Source: Datura wrightii
Taxonomy: Eukaryota; Streptophyta; Magnoliopsida; Solanales; Solanaceae
Reading direction: 5' to 3'
Length of the DNA stretch: 64,000 nt
Assembly (NCBI GenBank): GCA_035772735.1
Contig: JASDFA010000003.1
Span: 103,775,001 to 103,839,000 of the forward strand
Shown piece after piece: positions 34,322 through 46,288 of this stretch. The position numbers and the translations under genes are program-made. The notes below the pieces were generated by a model. The model searched no databases. It saw only the letters and a program-made list of their open reading frames with translations, and was not told the origin of the DNA. How positions within the stretch are numbered: the first letter of the stretch is position 1; every line of letters starts with the position of its first letter.

Positions 34322-36528
34322 TGCCGGGAGTAATGACTATCCAACACTACTACTACCAATTCCAAGTCATACATGGGGTAGTTCTTCTCATGCACTTTCA
34401 ACTGTCTTGAAGCCTATGCAATGACCTGCCTTTCCTAAGTTAACACAAATCCTAAACCAGACTGTAAGGCATCACATAAACTACAAAGTCTTTACCTTCC
34501 ACTGGTAGCACCAGGATAGGGGTGGTGGTCAATAAGATTTTGAGTTTTTGAAAGCTCTCTTCACACTCTTCTAACCACTGGAATGGCATATCTTTTTGTG
34601 TTAGCCTTATCAATCGAGAGGCAATAGCTGAGAAACCTTTCATAAACCGACGGTAATAATTGGCTAGCCCTATAAATACAAACTTTTGTCACCGTAGTGG
34701 GCCTAGCCCAATTTCGAACTGCTTCTACCTTCTATGGATACACCATGATCCATTCCTTGGAGAATACGCGCCCAAAAAAAGGAAACTGATACTAACCAAA
34801 ATTCACGTTTCGTGAACTTTTCATAGAACTGTTTCTCCTCTAGCATCCCCAACACAATCCTCAGGTGATTCTCATATTCCTGCTTAGTCTTGGAATACAC
34901 CAAAATATCATCAATGATAACAATCAAAAAGGAGTCAAGATAGGGTTTGAAAATACCATTCATCAGGCTCATGAAAGCATCTAGAGAATTAGTGGGTTTG
35001 AGTGACATGACCAAGAACTCATTATGCCTATACCTTGTCCGCAAGGCTGTCTTCGGAATATCCCAAGCACAACTTTTTAGCTGATGGTAACCCAACCTTA
35101 AATCAATCTTCAAGAATACAGCTACAACCTGAAGTTGATAAAAAAGATTATTTATTTTGAGAAGGGGATACTTGTTCTGAATGGTAATTTTATTTAGTTG
35201 ACGGTAGTCAATACACATTTGCATGCTACCATCTTTATTCTTCACGAATAACACAAGGCACCCTACGGAGAGACACTTGGACAAATAAACCCCTTACTAA
35301 GACACTCTGCAATTGTTCCTTGAGTTCACTCAACTATGTTGGTGCCATTCTATATAGCTGTATAGAAATATTTTGGGTTCTTTCCCTAAGTCTATGGAAA
35401 AATCAATGCCGCGATTTGGTGGCATACCAAAAAAATTCGCGAGAAGCACCTCTATTAACTTGCAAAGTAATAAAACAGACATTATGGAGGGACCCTCTTC
35501 TGTCGGGAAAAATATATGAGATAAGCTTCCTAGGAGCAGGGCTACAATTCCCTTTCCACTCTAATCTAGAAAACCTTGGCATTGCTGTGGTGACTATCTT
35601 AGCATCGCAATCCAAAATGGAATGTAGAGAGACAACCTGCTCATTCCTAGGATAACGTCAAAGTCAACTATGTCTAAGATCACCAAAACCTACCTGAGTA
35701 TCATAACCCATCAATCTCACTAAACTGGCACGATAAAGTCTATCCACAACCATGGAATTCCCAATAGAAGTAGAAACATGAATCGGGTATTAAGAATATC
35801 ATAAACAATATTTAACCCTACAGCAAAGTAAGAAGACACATATGAAAAGGTAGAGCTAGGATCAAATAAAGCAGTAGCCATTCTGTCATATACGAGAATA
35901 GTACCTATAATGACTGCATCTAAAGCCTCAGCCCCAAGTCGATCGGGGAATGCATAGAAATGAGTCTGGCCATCTGTCCGTGACCCACCCCTATTGGGTT
36001 GTGTAACCCCTCCGCTAGACTGAGTACCACACCTTCCTAATTGAATAGTAACTCTTCTAGTTTGGGCTTCACCTCTACCCGCTGAGTAACCGCGCTGCCT
36101 AAGCTGAGGTGTAATCATTGTTGAAGGCACTACCTCCCCTACCTACTGTAGTTGGAGCTCGGGGAGCCGATGCTAAATGATATGCTTCCTTGTGCAAACC
36201 TGAAACACCATCTTCGAATGTGGCCATACTCATGACACACCTTATTAAGCATAGGCCTCTGAGTAGGAACTGAAGAGATAAGACAAGCCCCAGAATCTGA
36301 GTGAACATTTATATACTCCCCACTTTACTTGAAGGGAGTTGACTAGTGCCTGGTTGATCTCTAGCTGATACCTACATTACTGACTAAATCGAGCATTCTG
36401 AGTACCCTTGAGGAATCTAAGCCCTGGAGAAAGAACCACTAAATCTACCTTCTTTCCAAGCAAACCACTGAAGCTACCTCCTTTCCGCGCCTTCTTCTCA
36501 GCATTCTTTACATAATTGTCCTGCTTAA
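34322..36528 (-). pseudogene. Chromovirus protease-RT-RNase H, C3
   Basis: Read leftward. The protease has FDPSSTFSYVSSYFA near 35850-35805 (the Gly of DxG replaced). After a decayed spacer comes RT, open from about 35284 to 34703, with CIDYRQLNKITIQNKYPL, LKIDLRLGYHQL and the catalytic IVIIDDILVYSKTK. RNase H follows with LPVEGKDFVVY and, near 34350, KVHEKNYPMYDLEL. It breaks off at about 34322. Several conserved residues are changed and frameshifts separate the domains. The zinc-knuckle area 36130-36528 is poorly preserved. A2 lies at the gag side. Confidence 0.8.
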
Positions 36529-38141
36529 TAATCTTGGGCATATTTACGTGCCCAAGGGCTATTTTATAACTTAAGTTTAGCCATGGTTGTCTATTTAATT
36601 AATTACATTCTCATCTGATTTTGTATATTTATGTGAATAAACTAACCAATGTGATTAGCCCTTGGTTGTAGGTGAAACATGCAAAGGATGATCTTAATAT
36701 GATGATGCATAAAGATAAAGGAAGCTTGGGGTTGAGTGAAAATAAAGAAACATGAAGAGAGCACGAAAATGCTATGATCGTGCCTTCCAGTGTGCAACGC
36801 TGGCAAGGCTACGAGCTGCGCACTGTGCCACGACACGAGAATATCGCACTGGCACCATGTCATGCAAGCGACTGCGCGCATGAGATGTATGCCAGGCAGT
36901 GTGCCTGCACATTGGCTCCATGCCACACCAGGCCCTCCTGTGCACCAGCATCTGTGTCACGCCGTGCCTGCTCCGTGATGAGGGTCCTATCATGCCTGAT
37001 GGCACAATGCCATGACATGCCACCGCCGAGATTCTAGTAAGCTGCTGCGATGGAGCCACGCCACACTGCTTGGTTGGCGCGACTAGTGGCATGTCACAGA
37101 GGTAGTTTGAGTAAGGCTAATTTTTGCACTTTTTCATTTAGTATAAATTCTACACTTGGTTATTTTATTGAGATATCATGAAATATTTTTGGAGAAACAG
37201 AAAGGAGCGAGGGAGAACGAAAAAAACTCTACCTAGGGTTTATAACCTTTTATTCTCTTTTACCATTCTTGTAAGTACTTTAGCTTAAATATGTTTTTGA
37301 CTAATTGTATGAACATGAGTGGCTAATACCCTTCTTCTAGTGTTGAGGCCACATGATATGAATGTAAATGCTTGAATTCATTGTTGGTTTGAGTTTTCAT
37401 TGTTGTTTTGTCTTGCATTCTTAATTTTTGTTGTTTTTATGCTTGATCACCATGAAAACAAACTAGTTCAGCTTAAGTAAAAGATAGATGGAGTAACCCT
37501 AGGTTAGAACGAAAGAATGCAGGGAGAAAGTTCTTGTCTTTTAGGATTCGCGGTTAGGATAGAAATTATACCTAATTTTCCTTGCTTGGTTAATTAAATG
37601 GGACGATAGATAGACACCGACTTAGAATTGTCACATCACCGCTCGTAGAAGTAGTTGTGAAGCTAATTTAGGTTAATGATTAGAAGTGGGAAAGTCCATA
37701 ATCAAGGGCGTAAACCCTGTAAACCACATCCATAGTGTTAATTTTTTCACGAATTAGGACGTCATATCCCCACTCAACGATGTAGGTGTAAGACTAGTTT
37801 GTTGTGTTTAGAGGCTCGAAAGACCATGAACACTACATATTAAATCCGTGAGACAACAACTCAATTTCATATACTTGAACCATTGTAAATTGTAGCATTG
37901 CATGATTGTCAGGCCTTAACTCTAGATGCTTCTTATTATTGTTTCGCGATTATTTTGTGATCATCACTTAGGTTTAGTTTAAACAACCGAAATCTCTACA
38001 TTCAACACTTGTGAAATTTAATATTGCACTTGAAACTTGAATATTCGTTGAATTGGTCTAGTCCCTAACATCTGGCTCTTAAAAAGGCCACTGTATTACT
38101 TGTACGACCGCATACGTTTGCGCGTGCGATGGAACGCAACA
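36529..38141 (+). repeat. 5' LTR of A2
   Basis: Starts TAATCTTGGGCA (TG decayed to TA) and ends AACGCAACA. A TATA box (TATAAATT) lies at 37142-37149. The GC-rich U3 at 36775-37090 gives long chance frames on both strands. Confidence 0.9.
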
Positions 38142-38147
38142 ATCTTT

Positions 38148-38165
38148 TAGCGCTGCTGCTGGGGA
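38148..38165 (+). other. A2 primer-binding site, tRNA-Asp type
   Basis: TAGCGCTGCTGCTGGGGA matches the tRNA-Asp complement at 14 of 18 bases; three of the four differences are C-to-T or G-to-A transitions. Confidence 0.75.
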
Positions 38166-38279
38166 CTGGCAGCGTTTAGTGAATTTCTAGTTTTTGTGTG
38201 AATTTTATTTTTCTTAAGTCTTGAAAAACTTGTTCTTAGTCTGTTCTATTGTAGGCAAGAAGAGTTGTTGCCTGCGGAA

Positions 38280-40664
38280 ATGACATCCCGACCAGTTCGC
38301 GAAGTGGCAATCCCACTAGCGACAAATGTGACCTCCAGTATCCGCAAACCGGAGCCCGGAGGAAACTTTGAGCTTAAATAGAACATGGTGCAGTTGTTAC
38401 ATTCTAGTGGGCAATTCACTGGAATGACACATGAGGACCCACGATAGCACTTACAGAACTTCTTGGAGATCAGTGACACTTTTGTCCCCATCGGAGTGTC
38501 AACTGATTATGTCTGACTCAACCTCTTCCAATTTTCATTGTTGGGAGAGGCAAAGAGGTGGTTGAAGGTTGAGCCACCGAATTCCATTACTTCTTGGGAC
38601 GACCTAGCAATGAAGTTCCTTATCATATTCTTCCCTTCATGCAAGACTGCCAAGCTTAGAAGTGAGATCTTATGTTTCAAGCAGCGGACTGAGGAGAATT
38701 TGTACCTAGATTGGGGGAGGTTCAAGTCATTGTTGAGAGATTGCCCCCATTACCAATAGTCCAATGAGGTGTTAGCCCACACCTTTGTGGAGAGTCTAGA
38801 CCTACATACGAAGATCTTGTTAGACTCTGCATCGGGTTGGCAAGCACTGGAGAAAAGATATGATTAGTTGTACAGTCTACTGAATAGAATTGCTTAAGGG
38901 AAACCAGAGTGGCATAGTGAATCATCCAGAGGGGCAGAAAAGAGAGCAGCAGGGCTGATAGAGGTAGACTATGTCAATTCCTTGGCAGCACAATTGGCAT
39001 CACTACAACACCAAATGATGACTCAGTTCAGCAAATTGAGTATGAACCAACCACAAGGACAGGTTAATGCAATTCAGCAAGCTCCAACCTGGCGTGAAAT
39101 TTGTGGGAATAATGGGAATAGTGCACACTCTTGCAGGACCAATCTAGAATCAGTCAACTTTGTAGGAAATGTTCAGAGAGGAAGTCAGAGTTATGGGAAC
39201 ACCTACAACAAAAATTGGCAGAGTCACCCAAATTTTTCTTGGGCTGACAATTAGAGTAAGAGCTACCAACAGCCTCAACAGCAGCAGTACAAGCAGAACA
39301 ATGGCCAATCTAGTAGTAGCAACATCGAGGAGATATTGCATAAAATTATGGCTACTCAAACCCAATTAGCAGAGAATCAGGCAAGGATGGCTTCAGATTT
39401 GAAAAGTCAGCAGATGGCCACCAGAAATCTAGAGAAACAGATGGGTCAATTGGCAACTGCGCAACATACCATACCTCAGGTGGGTTACCTAGTGATACAG
39501 ATACAAACTCCCGACAGGTCAATGCCATCAGTCTGAGGAGTGGCAAGCAGTTGGTTGATGCACTATCGAAAGAAGAGAAAAATGAGGTGCAACCGGAGCT
39601 AGTCAGACAGGGTTCGTCAGCCAGTAGAGAAGATAATCAAAGGGATGCACAATCATCATTGCAACCAACACAGAGACCCCCACCACCATTCCCACAAAGT
39701 CTCTAGAAGAACAAGGAGGAAGAATGCTTTAAAAAGTTCTTTGATATTTTGAAAGAACTTCACATAAATTTGCCTCTACTTGATGTCTTGTAGGGTATGC
39801 CCAAGTACGCCAAGTACTTGAAAGATGTGGTTGCCAACAAAGTGAGGTTGGTAAATGTCCAGACAATGTCACTTACTGAAGACTGCAACTACAGGGTAAT
39901 GAGCAAGATGCTGAAAAAGCTCAAGGACCCAGGCAGTTTCACCCTCCCCGTACAAATTGGTGAAGCTGAAATCATAAAGGCTCAATATGACTTAGGGGAA
40001 GCAGTAAATTTAATGTCCCTATCTCTATTCAACACCCTGGGATTGGGAAAGTCGAGGCTCACAAGAGAAATGCTGCAACCGGCAGAGAAGTCAACAGTGT
40101 CACCTGGAGGGGATTATTGAGGAACTTATCATCAAAGTAGGTAAATTCATTATAGCTACTGACTTCATCATTCTTGATTTTAAAGTTGATGACAAGGTAC
40201 CCCTGATCCTGGAACAACCATTCTTGGCAACTGGAGGAGCTATCATTAATGTGAGAGTGGGTACTCTCAAAATGAGGGTTAATGATGAAGAAGATCTCTT
40301 TAGAGTCTACCAGGAAATCAACCCACCCAGACACTACAGAGATCTTTATAAGATCGATGTGTTGTCAGATGCTAAGTGTGGTGTGGTAGATTCCATGGGC
40401 CCACTATTGCAGGATATGTTGACACTTCAGCCTGAGTCTGATGGAGGGTGAAAATTGAACAAGAAGATGGAAGAAAATAGGGAAAGAGTGGAGGTTGTTC
40501 CCTCTAAAAAAGCAAAAAAGGAGAAGATGGTTCTCGAAAGGGAACAATTGTTTGAGGATATCTTGAAAAGTATAGTTCACGTCATGCCGCGACACAAAAT
40601 AAGGCGCTTCTTGGAAGGAAACCCAAGAGTACCACAAGTACACTTTCTTTTTAATTGTTTGTAA
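38280..40664 (+). pseudogene. Athila-type gag-protease, A2
   Basis: Frame from the ATG at 38280 (MTSRPVREVAIP), parallel to A1. Capsid signatures: EDPRxHLQNFLEISDTF, SLLGEAKRWLKVEPPNS, SCKTAKLRSEI. A degenerate knuckle, CGNNGNSAHSC, lies near 39103-39135, followed by a Q-rich stretch (SYQQPQQQQYKQ) and a PPPPFP linker near 39690. The protease has YDLGEAVNLMSLSLF (39985-40030; the Ala after DLG is Glu) and ILEQPFLATGGA. The tail is basic and acidic and ends at a clean stop at 40664 after VHFLFNCL. About ten in-frame stops, mostly TAG or TGA in place of Gln or Arg. The TAG at 39791-39793 is shared with A1. One frameshift follows 40120. Confidence 0.85.
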
Positions 40665-42508
40665 ATTCTGTTATTTGTCACTTATTGTTGTTTGTTTTGT
40701 TTGTTAAGCACAAATTTAGGGGAAGTATGGGTACCCAGGAAAGTGAAAGCTAAGGAGCATGGCAAAAGATGAGTGTCGAGTCGTTGACCCATATATTCAG
40801 AAATGCAGAAAAAATGTTGTTAGCTAGGCCTAGAGGCCTCAGAAAGTATTTCTCACCCTTGTGTTAATTTTATATGATACCTTGGGGACATAGAATAATT
40901 CAAGTGTTGGGTGAGGGAAATTTCAAAATTTTGTGCGTAGTGCATTCAGGTGAAGGTGGTGCTTGGTCAGAAATGTGTGTGTTGATAAAGTTGAAGTTGA
41001 GCACAATTCAACCACCCTTTGGTTTTTCTTTTTGGCTCTTTTCCGAAGGGAGGTACTATGAATTGAGAAATAAAATTTTTCCTTTGCGTGTATATAACCT
41101 TTCAGTCATAGTAGGGAATTTTTCCGATGATCGATGGATGACAACCACCTTAAGGGAAAATTAGTCAATAGGTGTTAAGTTTCAACCCTTAGCTGATGGA
41201 TAGCTTAAGATTCCTGTTATATGTTGTACACGATTGTGAGATGCAAGTGTTGTAAATTTTGAATCACGGTTAGCAATTGTATAACTTTATTTTAGACACC
41301 TAGACTCTTGAATATGACTCTGTGTGCTTGAAAGATTAATCTTGAATTCTTGTGATTAGCTGAATTAAGAGTCTACTTAATTTGTCTTCAATTGAGCATG
41401 TGCTGTGAGTGTAAGGGTTTTGAATATTCCATGCTATCATGTAGTGTCTAGAATTTATCTGGTGTATACAAAACAAAATGAGGGATGTCAATTGTAGGAG
41501 ATGATTGAGGCATTTCATTGAATAAGCCTAATTCTTATCCGTTGCTTTACCTACATTGAATATCTTATCCTAGTTAGCCCTGTTGAGCCTTTAGTCTATT
41601 CTTTGCTAGCCATAATAAAAGCTAATCCCCTTCTTTCAATATCCTTGAATTTGATCCAAAACTCCTAAGCGCTTAATTGAAAAATGTAAAAGTTTTAAAG
41701 AGTGAGAATCATTAAAAAGAAGGAAAATAATGGTCGTGGGGGGTTGAAGAAAATACTAGAGGTGCACTTATTTGTAAAATGCATAAGTGTTGGTAGGGAG
41801 TAAAATAACAAAAGAATGAAAAAGTTGCTTAAGTACTCCTTACTAATAATATAAGTGTGCTTAAAGAAATGGGGAAGCAAAAAGGAAATTGAGAGTGAAA
41901 AGAACAAGAGGTGAAGTGAAAGAAGAGAATGTGTTTAATGAGCAAGTGTGATGTATTAAAAGCGCTTAGGGAAGATAGTCACTATTATTGGCCAGATTAG
42001 TATCTTCTTAGCTTACATTACAACTCAAAAAGTCCTACTTGATCTTACTTTAATTCATTCCTAAATTAGCAGAGTAAAACACTAAAGGAAAGCTTATGGG
42101 TCAATACATGTTGCAGGTGAATTCTTTGTGAGAGTGAGTTGAATTCTTGTTCATATACCTATACATGTTATAATTTGAAAACTTGAAAGTGAAAAATTAA
42201 GTATCTCTCTGATTGTGAGGGCACATGTTCGAGGAAGGATAAAATTCATTTCGGACTTCTTGAATTGTTAATTTGCATGAGTTCGCCGAGTTTGAGAGTC
42301 GATTCTTGAGGCTAGGAAGTCTTACGTTAGTAGTATGAGATTTTAATGGTTATATATTGCATGCTCTATTTCAAACTTGTTATCTAAGACAATCGTTGTA
42401 GACTTAGCTTGAATTGTCTTTCTTCAATTAGTTATTGGTGAGTCCTTTCTGTACATGAGATATAATAAGAGTTGTTCGAGGACGAACAAGGATATAAGTT
42501 TGGTGTAG
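40665..42508 (+). other. A2 3' noncoding region
   Basis: From the gag-protease stop to the 3' LTR. It starts with a T-rich run and TTTAGGGGAAGTATGGG, similar to the start of the B 3' region. No conserved ORF, no membrane-spanning envelope-like frame. The core shared with B lies at 42091-42140. The tract before the LTR (AAGTTTGGTGTAG) is only weakly purine-rich. Confidence 0.7.
42091..42140 (+). other. Conserved 3' noncoding core, A2 copy
   Basis: AGCTTATGGGTCAAT and ATTCTTTGTGAGAGTGAG, spaced as in the B1, B3 and B4 blocks. Confidence 0.6.
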
Positions 42509-44093
42509 TGATCTTGGGCATATTTACGTGCCCAAGTGATATTTTATAACTTAAGTTTAGCCATATTTGTCTATTTAATTAATTACATTCTCATGTGATT
42601 TTTGTATATTTATGCACATAAACTAACAAATGTGATTAGCCCTTGGTTGTAGGTGAAAAATACAAAGGATGACTTAATATGATGATGCATGAAGATAAAG
42701 AAAGCTCGGGATTGAGTGCAAAGAAAGAAACATGAAGAGAGAATGAAAATGCCATGATCGTGCCTTCCAACGCGCCACACCGGCAGGGCTGTGCACTGCG
42801 CAATGTGCCATGACAAGACAATGTCGCGCTGGGCGCTATGTCATACAAGCGAGTGCGCACGTGAGATTCCTGCCACACAGTGTGCCTGCGCGTTGGCTCC
42901 GTGAAACGCTAGGGTCCGTGTCACGTCGTGCCTGCTCCGTGATGAGGGTTGTGTCACACCCGATGGCACAGTGCCATGACAAGCCAGCACCGAGATTCCA
43001 GTAAGCTGCCACGATGGAGCCGTGCCACGGTGCCTGGTTGGCGTGACCAATGGCGTGTCACAGAGGCAGTTTGAGCACAACTAATTTTTGCATTTTTTCA
43101 TTTAGTATAAATTCTACACTTGGTTATTTTATTGAGATATCATGAATTATTTTTGGAGAAACAGAAAGGAGCGAAGGGACAACGAAAAAAACTCTACCTA
43201 GGGTTTATAACGTTTTATTCTCTTTTACCATTCTTGTAAGTACTTTAGCTTAAATATGTTTTTGACTAATTGTATGAACATGAGTGGCTAATACCTAGTG
43301 TTGAGGCCACATGATATGAATGTAAATGCTTGAATTCATCGTTGGTTCGAGTTTTCGTTGTTGTTTTGTCTTGCATTCTTAATTGTTGTTGTTTTTTATG
43401 CTTGATCACCATGAAAATAAACTTTTTGTGCTTTTTTTTATGCTTGACCACCATAAAGAATGTAGGGAGCAAGTTCTTGTCTTTATGATAGTATTCGCGA
43501 TTAGTATAGATATTATACCTAATTTACCTTGCTTGGTTAATTAAATGGGACAATAGCTAGACGCCGACTTAGAATTGTCACATCATCGCTCATAGAAGTA
43601 GTTGTGAAGCTAAGTTAGGTTAAATGAGTAGAGGTACAAACATCCATAATCAAGGGCATAAACCCTGTAAACCACATCCATAGTGTTAATTTGCTTATGA
43701 ATTAGGACGTCACATCCCTGCTCAACGGTGTAGGTGTGAGACTAGTTTGTTGTGTTTAGAGGCTCAAAAGACCATGAACACTACATATTAACTCCATGAG
43801 ATAACAACTGAATTTCATATACTTACTTGTAAATTGTAGCTTTACATGATTGTCATGCCTTAACTCTAGATGCTTCTTATTATTGTTTCCCGATTATTTT
43901 GTGATCATCACTTAGATTTAGTTTCAACAACTGAATTCTCTACAATCAACAATTGTGAAATTTAATATAGCAATTGAAACTTGAATATTCGCTAAACTAG
44001 TCCAATCCCTGTTGGTTCGACATCCAGCTCTTAAAAGAGCCACTATATTACTTGTATGACCGCATACCCTTGCGCGTGCACTGGCGCGCAACA
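42509..44093 (+). repeat. 3' LTR of A2
   Basis: Starts TGATCTTGGGCA and ends GGCGCGCAACA, followed by the CTTAA duplication. TATA box at 43106-43113. A deletion of a few dozen bases relative to the 5' LTR lies near 43440. Confidence 0.9.
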
Positions 44094-44716
44094 CTTAACC
44101 CCATCTACATTCTTCACATGCTCCACCACTTCCTGAGATGTCTTACCTAGTGAGACCATTTGCAGAGCTAACAACTAGAGCGCCACATTCAGGCCCTTCA
44201 CAAGCCGCCCAATCCTCTCTTCCTCCACGGGTAGTAATGATAAGGCATACTTGGACAATGAGTGGAACTGGGCCTATTAGGTTGTAACTGAGAAGGTCCC
44301 CTGCTCAATGGCTGTGAAGTCATCGCATCTCCAGCCCCGCATGGTGCGAAGCATATACTTCTCCAAGAAGGTGGAGTAGAACTGATTCAATGTCAATGGC
44401 GATGATCCCACCGGCTTGCACTCTATAGACGCCCTCCACCAGAGCATAGCATCTCCCTTTATTTGAAAATTAAAAAATTCCATCCTGTGCTTCTCCACTG
44501 CCCCTATCTTATAGAGTATCTCATGGAAATCTATGATGAACTAATAGGCGTCCTCTACCTCAATGCCATAGAAAGTGGGAGGATTTATCTTCATAAACCT
44601 CTAGAATAGATCATGCTCCTCTCCATTCATCACCAGTCAGTCACTGGCCTTGGAAACATGACTGACTCAAAAATGTTATGCATGCGGGGAGCTATAGCTG
44701 GTGGATGTTGTATTCC
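44094..44716 (-). pseudogene. C3 gag body
   Basis: Leftward frame with MKINPPTFYGIEVEDAY near 44600-44550, an open stretch from 44498 with FFNFQIKGDAMLWWRASIE and LNQFYSTFLEKYML, and then LPVEEERIGRLVKGLN near 44200. This is the capsid pattern of Del-like chromoviruses. It is bounded by the A2 duplication on the left and the B3 duplication on the right, and continues at 58121. Confidence 0.8.
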
Positions 44717-46288
44717 TCATAATGTCCAAAATACATTCCTCTTTTATGAAAGAGCGTAAACAGTCATTAATTAAAACAAATATTCCCGATGGATGTCGGG
44801 GTCGAATCCTACAGAGAATTGAATCTATAATTTAAGAGTTATAAACTAACTCAAACTAGATCGCGTCGTTGTTCAACATTTGAAAGGTAAAAGTGGGGGA
44901 AGATTATGGAAAATGCTATCTAATTCTAATTTAGAACTAAGTGGAGGAATTCCAATTATTGCATTCTCAAGTGAATTAGCTAGGTGTGTTCTTTTCATGG
45001 TTTAACAACTAGCATGGGCTACTTCATTGCCTTAAATTCAAATTCAACTTATATAGTTGTGGATAAATCACATTCTCTTGTTTTTCAACCATAAGAATGT
45101 TTATGCCTTGGGTTTTCTCAAACCCAAAAGCCAATTTAAGTTATCCACCACAAAAGCTGGAGGAAGGACTACCTAGTTCTAGCATTGACCTTTAACAGAG
45201 TGAAGATGTGGGTATTGACTATCTCTAGCTTAATCCCACACACCAGCACTCCAAATCCTCACCATTATCTTCTCACCCAATTCTCACTCTTCCTCTTTCA
45301 AGTAAAGAAAGAAAAGTAAGTAAACTTCATGTTTGCAACCATCAATTTATGCAATTAAAACATGGGAGAAGACAATAGATCTAAATTACAATGAGAATTT
45401 AAAATCAAATTATCAATACCCATTCATATATTGAAACCCACGATGCATACACCCCTAACAAGCAATTTAGATCTACATATTTAGAGAGAGAGACAGAGAG
45501 AGAGAGAGAGAAGACACCCAAATAGCTTTTCTCAACATTCATAATATGGGTTCATCCAATTTCTTCAAAAGGTCTGCAACAATGGAGGAATTCCCCCACA
45601 AAGGGGAATTCCCTAAAAAGAACTCTCTATTCTATGTGGAGAAGAATCTACAATCTCTAATATACTTTCTAGGAAAAGATGATGAATGAATTTAATGGTG
45701 TAAAATGGAGGTTATAGATATATATATATATATCTGTACTCTCTTATGTACAACTTTGCCCAAATGTCCTTGGAGCTTCTAGATTCTTTTGAGACCTTTT
45801 TGGATCCTTTTACCCTTCATTAGACGGCCTCACCTGTGAAGAACCGGCATTTCACCGATGCAAATTTGTGGAGCGCCAAACTATGGCCGGTTGAAAATAA
45901 TGCTCTGGCAGAGGGAACCAGCGGTTCCATGTGCTTATAGGCGGTGCCATTCCGTTAATCGCCAGTTGAATAGCTAGTCTAGGTAGTAGCTTCAGCATTT
46001 TACCCGCGTTTCTTCCTTCTAGATTCGCGTTTAGCCGATTCAAAGCACGTCCTTGCACCTCTTTTTAAGCTCAAATCTTCCCTTATATTTGGCTCCTTTC
46101 CTTCATATGCTAACTCATCAAATTTCTTCTCAAAATCCTTGTGTTATTCTCGATTTCATGAATTCTTTACTCGAGGTACCTACAAAGAATTCAAGAGAAA
46201 GGGCATAAAATCCACATAAATGACTCAAAAACTAGGCAAAAACTCATGATTAGGAGCCTAATGAGTTGGTAAATTTTCCAACTCATCA
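44717..46288 (-). repeat. 3' LTR of B3
   Basis: From TCATAATGTCC (TGATAAC decayed) to CCAACTCATCA, 1,572 bp, next to the inverted purine tract AACCCCCAAA. Includes a GA microsatellite (45483-45512) and a TA run (45718-45733). Confidence 0.9.

Larger units (their letters stand above)
36529..44093 (+). mobile_element. Complete gag-protease-only Athila-like element A2
   Basis: 7,565 bp, flanked by direct CTTAA duplications (36524-36528 and 44094-44098). LTRs of 1.61 and 1.59 kb, tRNA-Asp primer site, one broken gag-protease frame (38280-40664), then 1.8 kb of noncoding DNA to the 3' LTR. There is no RT, RNase H or integrase. The ends are intact and the interior has no recognisable deletion scar, so the family seems to have moved in this form. 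The LTRs differ by about 10 percent in the first 250 bases by eye. Confidence 0.9.

Noticed and set aside
36774..37092. Overlapping frames of 60-106 codons on both strands
   Set aside because: They lie in the GC-rich U3 of the A2 LTR, where stops are rare by composition. They are not kept in the 3' LTR (42600-43080) and contain no known motif.
40665..42508. Possible envelope-like gene, as in some Athila elements
   Set aside because: No frame with a signal peptide and membrane segment was found here or in the B1 3' region.
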